A stretch of 64,000 nt of DNA. Source: an uncultured Candidatus Saccharibacteria bacterium. Its GTDB lineage: Bacteria > Patescibacteriota > Saccharimonadia > Saccharimonadales > Saccharimonadaceae. A program made the position numbers and the translations under genes. Every line of letters starts with the position of its first letter. Position 1 is the stretch's first letter. The DNA is taken from positions 1-64,000 of the forward strand of contig CALKQS010000004.1 of the NCBI GenBank assembly GCA_937990725.1, in the 5' to 3' direction. Under the pieces are notes generated by a model that saw nothing but the letters and a program-made list of their open reading frames with translations, ran no database searches and had not been told where the DNA came from. This document shows positions 43,275 to 52,652 of the stretch, one piece after another.

Positions 43275-44642
43275 ATGGCTGCTGCTCGCCGCACCCGTGC
43301 TGCGCGCCGATCGGCTTCGGCTCGGTCGGTTCAGCCAGTGCGCCGCGAGCAGCGCACCACGCGCAATGCTGCCACTGCTTCATCTGCTGCTGTGCCACGT
43401 TTGCACCGGCCGGACTATCAGATTATCCTCTGGGTGGGGCTGCTCATGCTGCTGGGTTTGGTGGTAATGTATGCCATTGGCCCGCAGCGTGCCAATGTAC
43501 TCAACTCTGCGCACAACACCAACTACTACACCGATGGCTACTTCGCTATCAAGCAGACGGTGAGCTTGCTGCTATCAATTAGCGCCTTTGTGGGGTTGTC
43601 GCTCGTGCCCTTTGCGTGGCTGCGCCAAAAGGCGGGTACGCTGCTAGCCAGCGGCTTCGTGCTGTGTGCGCTGCTGTTTGTCCTTGGCAATATGCTGCAT
43701 GTCTCGGCAATTGCCCAGTGTAGCCTTGGGGCGTGTCGCTGGTTCTCGCTGGGGTCGCTAGGGAGCTTCCAGCCAGCCGAGATGCTGAAGTTTGGCATGC
43801 TTATCTATATGGCGCTCTTCCTCGGCACACGGGCGCGCCAGGGGGTGATAAACGACCTCCATCAGACGATCATCCCCATGGTAATTATGATGTGCGCTGC
43901 GCTCTTTTTCGTGATATTTTTGCAAAAGGATATGGGCACAGGCCTAGCGCTCACTGCCATGGTGGCGTGTATGCTGGTGATGAGTGGCATGAGCTGGCGC
44001 TGGCTAGCCTATCTAGCGGCGGGTTGTGTGGCACTGGTGCTGCTGCTTATCGTCATTGCGCCGCACCGCATGGAGCGGGTGGCGACCTTCTTCCAGGGGG
44101 ATGACCACGCCGCCAGTAGCAACGATGATGGCTACCACATCAAGAATGCCAAGATTGCACTGGGTACGGGCGGGCTATTTGGCCTGGGTATTGGTAACAG
44201 TATCCAAGCGACGGGCTACCTCCCTGAGGCGATTAATGACTCAGTCTTTGCCATCATTGGTGAGACGTTTGGCTTTGTGGGGGCGGTGGTCGTGCTGGCA
44301 TTGTTTGCAGCGCTGCTACTGCGCCTGCTGAGGATTGCCGAGCGCCTGCCTGATATGACAATGCGTCTGGTGGTAGCTGGAGTCTTTGGCTGGCTGGGTG
44401 CACATGTTATGCTAAATGTAGCGTCGATGATTGGAGTCTTCCCGCTGACGGGTATTACGCTGCCATTGCTGAGCTTTGGTGGCACCAGTATGGTATTTAT
44501 TGCTGGTGCGCTTGGTCTGGCCTTCCAATTATCACGCCAGGCAGCTTACCAACCAATCAACGAAAAGGAGACCTCTCATGAAGCTACTGGCAGTCGGCGG
44601 TGGATCGGGCGGGCACGTTACGCCGGTCGTCGCCGTCATTAA
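43275..44642 (+). CDS. ftsW: SEDS-family peptidoglycan polymerase FtsW
   Basis: A 455-aa protein with an Arg-rich cytosolic head of about 50 residues and about ten TM segments. SEDS motifs are seen: FQPAEMLKFGMLIYMA, FLQKDMGTGLAL (catalytic-type Asp region), NDSVFAIIGETFGFVGA and PLTGITLPLLSFGGTSM. It polymerises lipid II for the septum together with FtsI. The last 21 codons overlap the start of murG by 65 bases and look like read-through sequence. Confidence 0.92.
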   Translation: MAAARRTRAARRSASARSVQPVRREQRTTRNAATASSAAVPRLHRPDYQIILWVGLLMLLGLVVMYAIGPQRANVLNSAHNTNYYTDGYFAIKQTVSLLLSISAFVGLSLVPFAWLRQKAGTLLASGFVLCALLFVLGNMLHVSAIAQCSLGACRWFSLGSLGSFQPAEMLKFGMLIYMALFLGTRARQGVINDLHQTIIPMVIMMCAALFFVIFLQKDMGTGLALTAMVACMLVMSGMSWRWLAYLAAGCVALVLLLIVIAPHRMERVATFFQGDDHAASSNDDGYHIKNAKIALGTGGLFGLGIGNSIQATGYLPEAINDSVFAIIGETFGFVGAVVVLALFAALLLRLLRIAERLPDMTMRLVVAGVFGWLGAHVMLNVASMIGVFPLTGITLPLLSFGGTSMVFIAGALGLAFQLSRQAAYQPINEKETSHEATGSRRWIGRARYAGRRRH

Positions 44643-45729
44643 TGAAATCGCAGCCCTCCAGCCCGATGTGCAGGTGACCTTCGTCTGCGATAAGGCCTTC
44701 GCTAGCCAATCGCGCGGGCTCATGCAGCACGCTGCAGTGCCAGTGCGGGTGCGGACAATCGCCGCGGGTAAGTTCCGGCGCTACCAGCACCTCAGCGTAG
44801 TGCGCCAGTTGCTCATGCCGAGTATTGTGCTGGCTAATATACTTGATATCTTTAAGATCCTGGCTGGCGTGTGTCAGAGCCTCTGGCTGGTGCTGCGCTG
44901 GCGGCCAGACGTGATCTTTGCCAAAGGGGGGTTTGTGTGTTTGCCTGTTGGCATTGCGGCGCGCTGCCTGCGCGTGCCAGTAGTCATCCACGACTCCGAT
45001 GCTCGCCCTGGCCTGACTAACCGTGTGATGGCACGCTGGGCGGCAGCGATTGCTACGGGCTGGCCACTCAAGCATTATCACTATCCAGCATCGCGTAGCC
45101 GCTATGTGGGGGTGCCGATTGGCGCTGATTTTCGCCCGCTCACCCCAGCGCAGCGGCAGCAAGCACGGCAGACCTTCTCGCTTGATCCACACAAGCCATT
45201 AGTTGTCGCTACCGGTGGTGGTCTTGGTTCGGCTATTATCAATCACGCGGTGTTGCGTGCTGCTGATGACCTGCTGGCTGCTGGCATGCAGGTCTATCTG
45301 GTAGCGGGCAAAGGCAATTATGATGCCGCCCAGGCCAAAGCGCCGCAGCACCCCGATTTTCACTGCGTGCCCTTCGTTTTTGAGCATATGGCGCAATTGC
45401 TCGGCGCAGCCGATGTCGTGGTGTCTCGTGCCAGTGCCACCTTCACGCAGGAGCTCGCTGGCCTCGCTCAGGCGGCTATCTTGGTGCCGGCTCATCACCT
45501 GGGTGACCAACGCAAAAATGCCGCCATCTATGCCGAGGCCAAGGCTGCGCTGGTCTTGCAAGACGACGCCCTAGAGCAGAGTGATGCCCTTGGCCAAGCC
45601 ATTCTTACCCTCATGCGCGACCCTGCGCAGCGCCAGCAGCTCGCTCAGCGCCTCCACACCTATGCACGTCCCTACGCCGCCCGCGATGTAGCGCAAATGG
45701 TGGTAGAGACGGCTCAGCGTCAGGAGTAG
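44578..45729 (+). CDS. murG: UDP-GlcNAc:undecaprenyl-PP-MurNAc-pentapeptide GlcNAc transferase
   Basis: A 383-aa GT28 glycosyltransferase that makes lipid II on the inner face of the membrane. It has the N-terminal GGGSGGHVTPVVAV (Gly-rich loop), FAKGGFVCLPVGIAA, HDSDARPGLTNRVMAR and the donor-site RASATFTQELAGLAQAAILVP with HHLGDQRKNA. AAAGGAG precedes the ATG, which lies inside the end of ftsW. A terminator follows 27 bases after the stop. Confidence 0.92.
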   Translation: MKLLAVGGGSGGHVTPVVAVINEIAALQPDVQVTFVCDKAFASQSRGLMQHAAVPVRVRTIAAGKFRRYQHLSVVRQLLMPSIVLANILDIFKILAGVCQSLWLVLRWRPDVIFAKGGFVCLPVGIAARCLRVPVVIHDSDARPGLTNRVMARWAAAIATGWPLKHYHYPASRSRYVGVPIGADFRPLTPAQRQQARQTFSLDPHKPLVVATGGGLGSAIINHAVLRAADDLLAAGMQVYLVAGKGNYDAAQAKAPQHPDFHCVPFVFEHMAQLLGAADVVVSRASATFTQELAGLAQAAILVPAHHLGDQRKNAAIYAEAKAALVLQDDALEQSDALGQAILTLMRDPAQRQQLAQRLHTYARPYAARDVAQMVVETAQRQE

Positions 45730-45757
45730 GATAGGCGAGATCAGAACGCACATCTCA

Positions 45758-45776
45758 CCCCGTCAAAATGACGGGG
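45758..45776 (+). terminator. terminator after murG
   Basis: CCCCGTCA/TGACGGGG with an AAA loop, followed by CTCTTC. Confidence 0.7.
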
Positions 45777-45865
45777 CTCTTCACCACTTGAGAGCTCAGT
45801 GATCAGTCAACTCGACTGGCTGGTTTGATGGTCAGTAGCCTTTGCCAACAACCAACCATCTACGG

Positions 45866-45871
45866 TATAAT
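45866..45871 (+). promoter_or_regulatory. -10 box of ftsQ
   Basis: TATAAT placed so that transcription would start 5-8 bases before the ATG at 45885; it rules out the earlier ATGs at 45825 and 45870. Confidence 0.65.
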
Positions 45872-45884
45872 GGCCTGTAGCATC

Positions 45885-46811
45885 ATGGGCTTTCGCACAA
45901 AACAAACACCACCACCAGCGCGCCGCCGAGCTGCCAAGAATAAGAGGGAAGAGCAGCCCCAGCGCACCGCCTACACCTATCGGCGTAACCGTACACTGAC
46001 TGGTAGCTTAGTGAGTCGTGTCCCGAGTGCGGGCGAGCCCAAGGCGCAGCTGCGGTCGCCGCGTATGCATGCGCATGATTTACGCCGGACGCGCCGCCGC
46101 GTGGCGTTGTCGCTTGGAGTAGTGGTGGGGCTGCTGGCTGCAGTGTGGTTTGCGCTTGATAACGTCATTGCGACACCGGTCGTCGCAGGCAATCTCACCA
46201 GCAACCATCAGCTCTACCAAGCCAAGGTCAACGACTATCTCACTACCCATCCGCTGGAGCGCTTTCGCTTTGCGCTCAATACTAGTCGGCTGGCGGCCTA
46301 TCTCCAGACGCATGATTGCCCTGAGGTTGCTGCAGTACTCCCAGCCACGCAGCAAGCTGGCCTGGGGCGCAGCACCATCACCCTCGCTATGCGCCAAGCA
46401 GCAGTGGTCTGGACGGTTAATCGCCAGCAACTCTTTGTTGATACCGAGGGCCATGCCTTCCGCCGTGCCTATGGGCCGCGGCCAAGCATTGAAGTGGTGG
46501 ATGACAGTGGTATTGGTACGCGTAATAACCAAGTCGTCGCCAGCAACCAATTTCTCGGCTTTATTGGCAAAGTTGTCGGCGCAGTCCGTCGCCACCAACT
46601 CACCGTCCAAAAGATCACGCTGCCTGCTGGCACGACGCGTCAAATCTACGTCTGGTTTACAGGGGTGGAGTATCCTGTTAAGTTCTCGGTCGATCGCTCG
46701 GCTGGCCTGCAGAGCGAGGATGCCGCCCGGGCCATTCGCTATCTGGCGCAGCACCACATCACTCCCAAATATCTTGATGTCCGCGTCAGTGGCCGAGCGG
46801 CGTATCGGTAG
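45885..46811 (+). CDS. ftsQ: cell-division protein FtsQ/DivIB-like
   Basis: A 308-aa bitopic protein: a long basic, disordered cytosolic head (KQTPPPARRRAAKNKREEQ), one TM helix at about 88-107 (VALSLGVVVGLLAAVWFAL), a POTRA-like start (NHQLYQAKVNDYLTT) and a beta-type exported domain. FtsQ links the early and late division proteins. It sits after the murG terminator with its own promoter, so it is a separate unit at the end of the cluster. Assignment rests mainly on layout and position. Confidence 0.75.
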   Translation: MGFRTKQTPPPARRRAAKNKREEQPQRTAYTYRRNRTLTGSLVSRVPSAGEPKAQLRSPRMHAHDLRRTRRRVALSLGVVVGLLAAVWFALDNVIATPVVAGNLTSNHQLYQAKVNDYLTTHPLERFRFALNTSRLAAYLQTHDCPEVAAVLPATQQAGLGRSTITLAMRQAAVVWTVNRQQLFVDTEGHAFRRAYGPRPSIEVVDDSGIGTRNNQVVASNQFLGFIGKVVGAVRRHQLTVQKITLPAGTTRQIYVWFTGVEYPVKFSVDRSAGLQSEDAARAIRYLAQHHITPKYLDVRVSGRAAYR

Positions 46812-48643
46812 TAGGGTAGTGACAATAGAGCATTTATGCTTTTAATGTTAAGAATTTTTGATATCTCTAACAAGTAGCCACTCCACTGAATACGGTGTTG
46901 TGGTGAAGCTAAAATCCATCACAAGCGCCGCACCAGGAACGGCTGTGTAAGAAAGATACTAGAGACCATTCCATTAATATTCCAGAGAATAGAGCGGCGT
47001 GACAAAAGAAACAGTGCAGAATCACTGAAGATATGTAATTGATCGCGGTCAATATCTGCAGAGTATCTCAGCAAAGGGTAGGGGAACTACTCTGTAAAAC
47101 AAGAACAAATTTACAACACTTTACATAACAAAACATAAAAAATGCAAATAAAATATTTATAATACAAAATCGACAAAATGCAAAAAAGAGTAGGGTAGAT
47201 GTTTTTTGCGAAAAAGTCAAATCATGATATTGTATAGTATTTTAACCTCAGTCAACCCAAGCAGGGTAGAAAACATAGCAAAAATACTAAGCACACAAAA
47301 TGTCAAACAACGCAACCATGGCTCAGAATCTGCGAGGACCGGGTTAGCACTGGCATGACGCCAGGCAAATACGAGACCAGAGCGCGCATACCTAGATCTG
47401 CAGCCGCGCTCATTTGTTTGATATCGAGCCATTGCACAGACAAGTTGCAAACCTTGCGCGGCAATCAGACACACTCACACGAACAAATGTACATAACTTT
47501 GCACACGCGAATGTTCATGAATATATGCGCCGTGTGTTCCCTCCAATAGAACAAGCGTCTGCTTTTACTTTTGCAGGACGTATAAAGTGCCCACGGCTTC
47601 TATCCTTACTCTCCCCATTGGATGGCGCAGATATCTTAAGTGAACCTGCTGAACGAGAAGCAAGATCGATCAATAATCGAAGATCTATATACCGGATATA
47701 TGCGTCTTATGCTCATAAAGACCAACCGCCAAATCCAGCTCAATTCAGGCTACAGCTGAGGTCTGAGCTATATATGCATCGTAAAAGGATTATTGTGCGA
47801 AGTTATATTACACTCCTAAAGATGATCAATGATACATCTTTTACATCTACCCCACTGCTGCGTGGATGTGAATTATTGTGTACGCGTGGATTGCGATACA
47901 TGGCTACTCATCATTCCCTCGTCTATGGGCGCTGATGTTTATGCTTATGCTTTGCTGCTGGTTGCTATTTTGCTATACGTGATTGCTTGCTATATTGTGT
48001 AGTATAGCTAATCAGCGCTGTGAAATTGTGAGCTTTCTGGGTATATTTCTATGCGGCCTTAGGCCGTTTTGATTACTATAGCTTAATAGCTTTCATCTAA
48101 GCTGAAAATATGCTGTGTGCTGCTGCAAGGACAAGTATGACTCTTTGGCTATAATAAGTACAGAAGAACCAGAGAGCTACAGCTCAGGTGAGGTATGTCA
48201 CGATAACATAGCTCTCGAATATGAGCTTATCAGTGGTAGATGCTAGTGAAATGAGGCAAGAACAGGGGTAGGGCGGTTGCCGGTGATTTTTGACGAAAGA
48301 GTGGCAGACTCCCCTGCTTTGTCCTGCCCTTTTTGGCCGCTTGTGCAATACACCTAAGGCACTGTAAAGAATGGATGAAAGAGGCGTATGGAATGGGCTG
48401 TGATTGTAATGATGACTCGTCTTGCATACAAAACGGCCGATACATAAGCCTATGAGGCAAATCACACACAGATATCCGCAACTATCATGTGTACACGATA
48501 GTTGTCCACGCGGCAAATTACCTCTGTTATAGCTGAGTATATGTGGTGTTCGGGGCGGGAGGGGAGGCCACTTCCCTATCGTTATTTCTCTCAACCTGTA
48601 GACTCGAGCTCTCACTTAATTGTAGCCATACCTACATAACCAA
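46812..48643. other. long, nearly gene-free region with an AT-rich core
   Basis: About 1.8 kb with almost no coding signal. 47090-47240 is very AT-rich, with many A-tracts. A small GC hairpin with TTTT is near 48050-48072 and another hairpin (CAACTATC/GATAGTTG) near 48478-48504. The single long frame, at 47414, is listed apart. Confidence 0.6.
47414..47935 (+). CDS. doubtful ORF (173 aa)
   Basis: The longest open frame in the gap. It is rich in Arg, Leu and His, with no recognisable motif, no Shine-Dalgarno site and no well-placed -10 box. It may be a fast-evolving gene, a decayed gene or chance. Position right after the AT-rich core is the only reason to keep it. Confidence 0.25.
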   Translation: MFDIEPLHRQVANLARQSDTLTRTNVHNFAHANVHEYMRRVFPPIEQASAFTFAGRIKCPRLLSLLSPLDGADILSEPAEREARSINNRRSIYRIYASYAHKDQPPNPAQFRLQLRSELYMHRKRIIVRSYITLLKMINDTSFTSTPLLRGCELLCTRGLRYMATHHSLVYGR

Positions 48644-48674
48644 AAGAGACGAAGCTCTCATCGCTCCGTCTCTT
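48644..48674 (-). terminator. terminator of the HARE-HTH gene
   Basis: AAGAGACG-A-AGC pairs with GCT-C-CGTCTCTT, and on the minus strand the stem is followed by TTGGTT. Confidence 0.75.
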
Positions 48675-48697
48675 ATTAGTGTATTGCTTGTCTAGAG

Positions 48698-49783
48698 CTA
48701 CGCTGTTGCGACCGCCTCTGCTTGCTCCTTGGGTGGTTCGAGGGCGTAGGTGGCTTTGGCAACGCGCTTGAAGAGCGGTTTACTTTGGAGATTAAGAAGG
48801 ATGGTGGTCTCCTTGACCTGGCGGCTCTTGAGGACGCGCTTGACGATCTCGTCGCGGTGCAATGGGCCGCCCTCATCGCGCAAAATACCAGCAATGATAT
48901 CTGCCACAGTGCCTTGGCTATAACCCCAGATGTCGAGTGCATAGATGCCGCGGCCGATGAGGATGAAGCGCTTGTCTTTGATGAGCTCGTTGTGGATGGC
49001 TTGCTTGGTGACGTTACGGCGCTTGAAGGTGCTCTCCTTGATGCGCTGAGCGATCTCGCTAAAGTGCAGCGGCTTGCCTTCGTCTAGCAGGACGACGTAG
49101 ATCTTGTCGCGGATATTCTTGGGATTAACGGTTGGCCACTTGCTCAGGCCCCACATGTCTTTGAGGTGGGCCAGCTGGGTAGAGAGGCTAGCCAGGCCGC
49201 GTACTTGGTTGGGGTTCTCGTAGGTGAGTTGGTCGTGCAGGGCTTCGAGACTGATCGGTGCACCGTGCTGCTTGATGGCAGCAACGATCTCATCCACACG
49301 GCTCCGCACCGCCTTCTCATCACCGTATTCGGCAATGGCCAGGCCTTGGTGGTATTTGTCGGTCTCATTGATAGGGGTGAGGCGGGCTGAGACTTCGCCA
49401 ATGAAGGCAATGTGGGCGCGCTGCTGCACCGTGGGTGTCTCGACATCTAACAGGCGCTGTGTGATGTCTGAGACGCGCCCCACGCGGCCATTCTCGGAGA
49501 GGTCGCGGATGATGAGACGCTCGGCGTCGTGCAGGCCCTCTAGCTCGCCTGCTTCGGCGGCGAGTTTGAGGCGCACCACGATGGCTTTCTCGAGCTGGCG
49601 GACGCGCTCGCGCGTAATACCGAGCAGCTCGCCGATCTGCTCGAGCGTTTCGCGGCGCTCTTTGAGGCCAAAGCGACGCACGATGATCTCGCGCTCGCGG
49701 TCGTGTTCTTCGCCGACTGCATCAAGGATGGTAGCGATCGACGCGGCAAAAATTTCGGTTGGTTGTTTGGTTGTTTGGTTCAT
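48698..49783 (-). CDS. sigma-region-4/HARE-HTH DNA-binding protein
   Basis: A 361-aa protein. Residues about 15-75 are a sigma-70 region 4-like helix-turn-helix (EREIIVRRFGLKERRETLEQ, then LLGITRERVRQLEK). About 185-345 hold two HARE-HTH winged-helix units (KIYVVLLDEGKPLHFSEIA and IIAGILRDEGGPLHRDEIV), the domain also found in RNA polymerase delta. It is probably a transcription-associated factor; sigma activity is unlikely because regions 2 and 3 are absent. GGAG lies 8 bases before the chosen ATG at 49783; an ATG five codons up is possible. Confidence 0.75.
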   Translation of the reverse strand: MNQTTKQPTEIFAASIATILDAVGEEHDREREIIVRRFGLKERRETLEQIGELLGITRERVRQLEKAIVVRLKLAAEAGELEGLHDAERLIIRDLSENGRVGRVSDITQRLLDVETPTVQQRAHIAFIGEVSARLTPINETDKYHQGLAIAEYGDEKAVRSRVDEIVAAIKQHGAPISLEALHDQLTYENPNQVRGLASLSTQLAHLKDMWGLSKWPTVNPKNIRDKIYVVLLDEGKPLHFSEIAQRIKESTFKRRNVTKQAIHNELIKDKRFILIGRGIYALDIWGYSQGTVADIIAGILRDEGGPLHRDEIVKRVLKSRQVKETTILLNLQSKPLFKRVAKATYALEPPKEQAEAVATA

Positions 49784-50061
49784 GATTCGGTTCTCCATTT
49801 CCTTCTCAGTTGTTTGCAAATGCCCACTCGCACTTCTTACATTTGATTATAGAATAATAGGTGATATAAGTCAATCGTTTCATCATAGAACTATTATAGC
49901 ACACACTTTACGCTTATGGTAAACAATTTTTTGAGGCTTTTCATTTGCAAGTGATGTGGCGAGCATGACGGGGCAGTTGACGGGCTCGCAGCAATGCGGG
50001 CTGGCATAGAAAAACCAGCGGCCGATACAGAGGAGCCGCTGGTATATGAGAGGTCGCCAGG

Positions 50062-52437
50062 CTAGGCGGTGCGTTTCTTACGCGTGGTGGTGGTGCGAGT
50101 TGTGGCCTTGCGCCGGCCCCGTTTGGGTGGTGCGGCGGCCAAGATTTCGCGGGCTTGCGCCTCATCCAGAGTTGTTGGATCAGTATCCTTGGGTACACGT
50201 GCGTTCGTCTTGCCGTCAGTTACATATGGGCCCCAGCGCCCCTTGAGGATCTTGATAGCGCCAAAATCGGCAATGTGCTTCTCTGCCTCGGCCTTGAGTT
50301 TGGCGGCGTAGAGCACGCGAGCCTCGGCCTCGGTGATCTCGCGCGGGTCGTGCTCCTTGAGGCTCACGTAGAGCTTGCCTACCTGAATGTACGGCCCAAA
50401 GCGCCCAACGTTTGCCTTGATGGTCTGACCATCCTCAGTGGTGCCAACAGTGCGCGGTAGTTCAAAGGCCTTGAGGGCTTGCTCGAGCGTGACGGTCTCG
50501 ATGCGCTCACCCTTGGGGAGCGGCGCAAACTGCGGCTTGGCGGCCTTATCTTCGCTGCTGCCCAGCTGGAGCATCGGCCCAAAGCGCCCAAAGCGGGCAA
50601 AGATCGGCTTGCCCGTCTTGGGGTGGGTGCCAACCTCGCGGTGCGCACCGACGGTGCTGCGGTCAATGTCGCCGGACTTTTCGATGAGTTCGTGGAAGGG
50701 CTCGTAAAATTGGCGCAGCATGGCATTGCGCGCGAGCTTGCTGGCAGCAATGTCGTCGAAGTCGGTCTCGACACGGGCGGTGAAGCCATAGTCGATAATG
50801 GGGTCGAAGTGATCGGTCAAAAAGCCAGCGATCAGCTCGCCTGCTGGGGTGGGCAGTAGCTTGCCACGAGTGGCACCAGTTTTTTCTTGGACGATGCGAC
50901 GAGTGACGACAGGGGTATTATCGCTTGGTGTCTCGCCTGTACGCTCCAGAATGATGACATCGCGTGGTTCACCTTCGCTCTCGCCTCGCTCGGCATAGCC
51001 ACGGGTCTGGATGGTATTCATGATGGTGGCGTATGTGCTGGGCCGACCAATGCCAAGCTCTTCAAGCTTCTTGACGAGCGTCCCCTCGGTATAGCGCGCT
51101 GGTGGGCGGGCAAAGACCTGCCGCGCCTCGGCCTGTGTAAGCTCGAGGGTGGTGTGCTGGCTGACTGATGGCAGGATGGTCGAATCCTTACCGCCATAGA
51201 CGCGCAAAAAGCCATCAAACAGCACTGTCTGACCCTTTGCCTCAAAGACGAGTGTTTTCTCTAGCCTCAGCTGTGTGCTGTCGATGCTGATGGTAATGGT
51301 GGTGTTCTCTAGCTTCGCAGCGGCCATTTGGCTGGCTAGGGTGCGCCGGCGGATGAGGTCGTAGAGTTTTTGGTCGTAGCTACTGCCAGCGACGGATTCG
51401 CGGGCGATGTCGGTCGGGCGGATGGCTTCGTGAGCCTCTTGGGCACCAGCCGACTTCGTGGCGAAGGTGCGGCTGTGCGAATAGTCAGCGCCAAACTGCT
51501 GAGTAATGTATGTACGGCTGGCGGCAATGGCCTGGCGGCTGAGATTGACGCTATCGGTACGCATATAGGTGATGAGCCCCTCTTGGTAGAGCTTCTGGGC
51601 GCTGGCCATGGTGGCGCGGCTACCCATGCCGAGCTTGCTATTGGCCTCTTGCTGGAGGGTGCTGGTGGTAAATGGCGCAGCGGGGTTGCGCGTGCTGGGC
51701 GTCTTGGTGATATTGCTAACGGTGAAACGAGCGCCGCTCAGCCCTGCCAAGAAGTCGTGGGCAGCTTGCTCGCTATCGAAGCGCTGCTTGAGCTCAGCTT
51801 TGAGCTCTTCGCCTTCTACCGTAAAGCGTGCCGTCACACGAAACTGTGCACTACTCGCAAAATCGCGAATCTCGCGCTCGCGCTCCACAAGCAGGCGCAC
51901 CGCTGGGCTTTGCACACGGCCAGCCGACTTGCCACCCGGCACCTTGCGCCACACCACAGGGCTCAGCTCAAAGCCCACGATGCGGTCGAGGATCTGCCGT
52001 GCCTGCTGCGCCTCCACGAGCTGCATATCTACGGTGCGAGGTTGTTTGATAGCTGCCTCGATGGCGGGCTTAGTGATCTCATGGAACGTGATGCGCTTGG
52101 TGCGCTGTGGGTCTAGGCCAAGCACTTCGCACAGGTGCCAGGCAATCGCCTCCCCTTCCCGGTCTTCATCGGTTGCGAGCCACACATTGTCTGCGCCAAC
52201 TGCCTTGACGGCCTTCTTGAGCTCGGTGATGACCTTCTTCTTGTCTGGATCGATCTCGTAGACAGTCTTGAAGTCGTTTTTGATATCGATCGGCGGCTGT
52301 CCATCCTTGGTCTTCTTGGGGATGGCGCGAATGTGCCCTACGCTCGAGAGCACCTGATATTCCCCGCCCAGGTAGCGCTCGATTGTCTTGGCCTTGGCTG
52401 GGCTCTCGACGATGACTAGTTGTGTGTGTTTGCTCAT
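50062..52437 (-). CDS. topA: DNA topoisomerase I (type IA)
   Basis: A 791-aa enzyme that relaxes negative supercoils. N-terminal Toprim (VIVESPAKAKTIERYLGG, then DEDREGEAIAW), type IA core with the active-site Tyr in GLITYMRTDSVNLS, and C-terminal Gly-rich repeat modules (RFGPMLQLG, RFGPYIQVG, RWGPYVTDG) in place of the Cys4 zinc fingers of E. coli. It ends in a Lys/Arg/Thr-rich tail. Length is normal. Read together with the next minus-strand genes but with a gap of about 215 bases upstream. Confidence 0.95.
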   Translation of the reverse strand: MSKHTQLVIVESPAKAKTIERYLGGEYQVLSSVGHIRAIPKKTKDGQPPIDIKNDFKTVYEIDPDKKKVITELKKAVKAVGADNVWLATDEDREGEAIAWHLCEVLGLDPQRTKRITFHEITKPAIEAAIKQPRTVDMQLVEAQQARQILDRIVGFELSPVVWRKVPGGKSAGRVQSPAVRLLVEREREIRDFASSAQFRVTARFTVEGEELKAELKQRFDSEQAAHDFLAGLSGARFTVSNITKTPSTRNPAAPFTTSTLQQEANSKLGMGSRATMASAQKLYQEGLITYMRTDSVNLSRQAIAASRTYITQQFGADYSHSRTFATKSAGAQEAHEAIRPTDIARESVAGSSYDQKLYDLIRRRTLASQMAAAKLENTTITISIDSTQLRLEKTLVFEAKGQTVLFDGFLRVYGGKDSTILPSVSQHTTLELTQAEARQVFARPPARYTEGTLVKKLEELGIGRPSTYATIMNTIQTRGYAERGESEGEPRDVIILERTGETPSDNTPVVTRRIVQEKTGATRGKLLPTPAGELIAGFLTDHFDPIIDYGFTARVETDFDDIAASKLARNAMLRQFYEPFHELIEKSGDIDRSTVGAHREVGTHPKTGKPIFARFGRFGPMLQLGSSEDKAAKPQFAPLPKGERIETVTLEQALKAFELPRTVGTTEDGQTIKANVGRFGPYIQVGKLYVSLKEHDPREITEAEARVLYAAKLKAEAEKHIADFGAIKILKGRWGPYVTDGKTNARVPKDTDPTTLDEAQAREILAAAPPKRGRRKATTRTTTTRKKRTA

Positions 52438-52543
52438 TGATTATCTACTCGCTTGTTATAGTTATATGCTTGCTATTAACCTATCTAATCAAGCGCCTAT
52501 GATACCGCAAAGTAGAGTGGAATGCAAATTAGATACATTAAGA

Positions 52544-52581
52544 ATACCCTCTCCCCCTCCCTGGCCTATAGGCAGGGGTAT
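52544..52581. repeat. ATACCC/GGGTAT inverted repeat, copy d
   Basis: ATACCC (52544-52549) and GGGGTAT (52575-52581) with GGCCTATAGGC near the centre, between topA and the CDP-alcohol transferase gene. Confidence 0.5.
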
Positions 52582-52652
52582 TGCTGATAGTGTGGAAAAT
52601 ATATAAGAAGTCTGGCTATCGATAAAGAATGCTGCACGAATTATCAATCGCA

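Noticed and set aside
48184..48615. 143-codon minus-strand frame in the gene desert
   Set aside because: Composition is not coding-like and it has no start signals.
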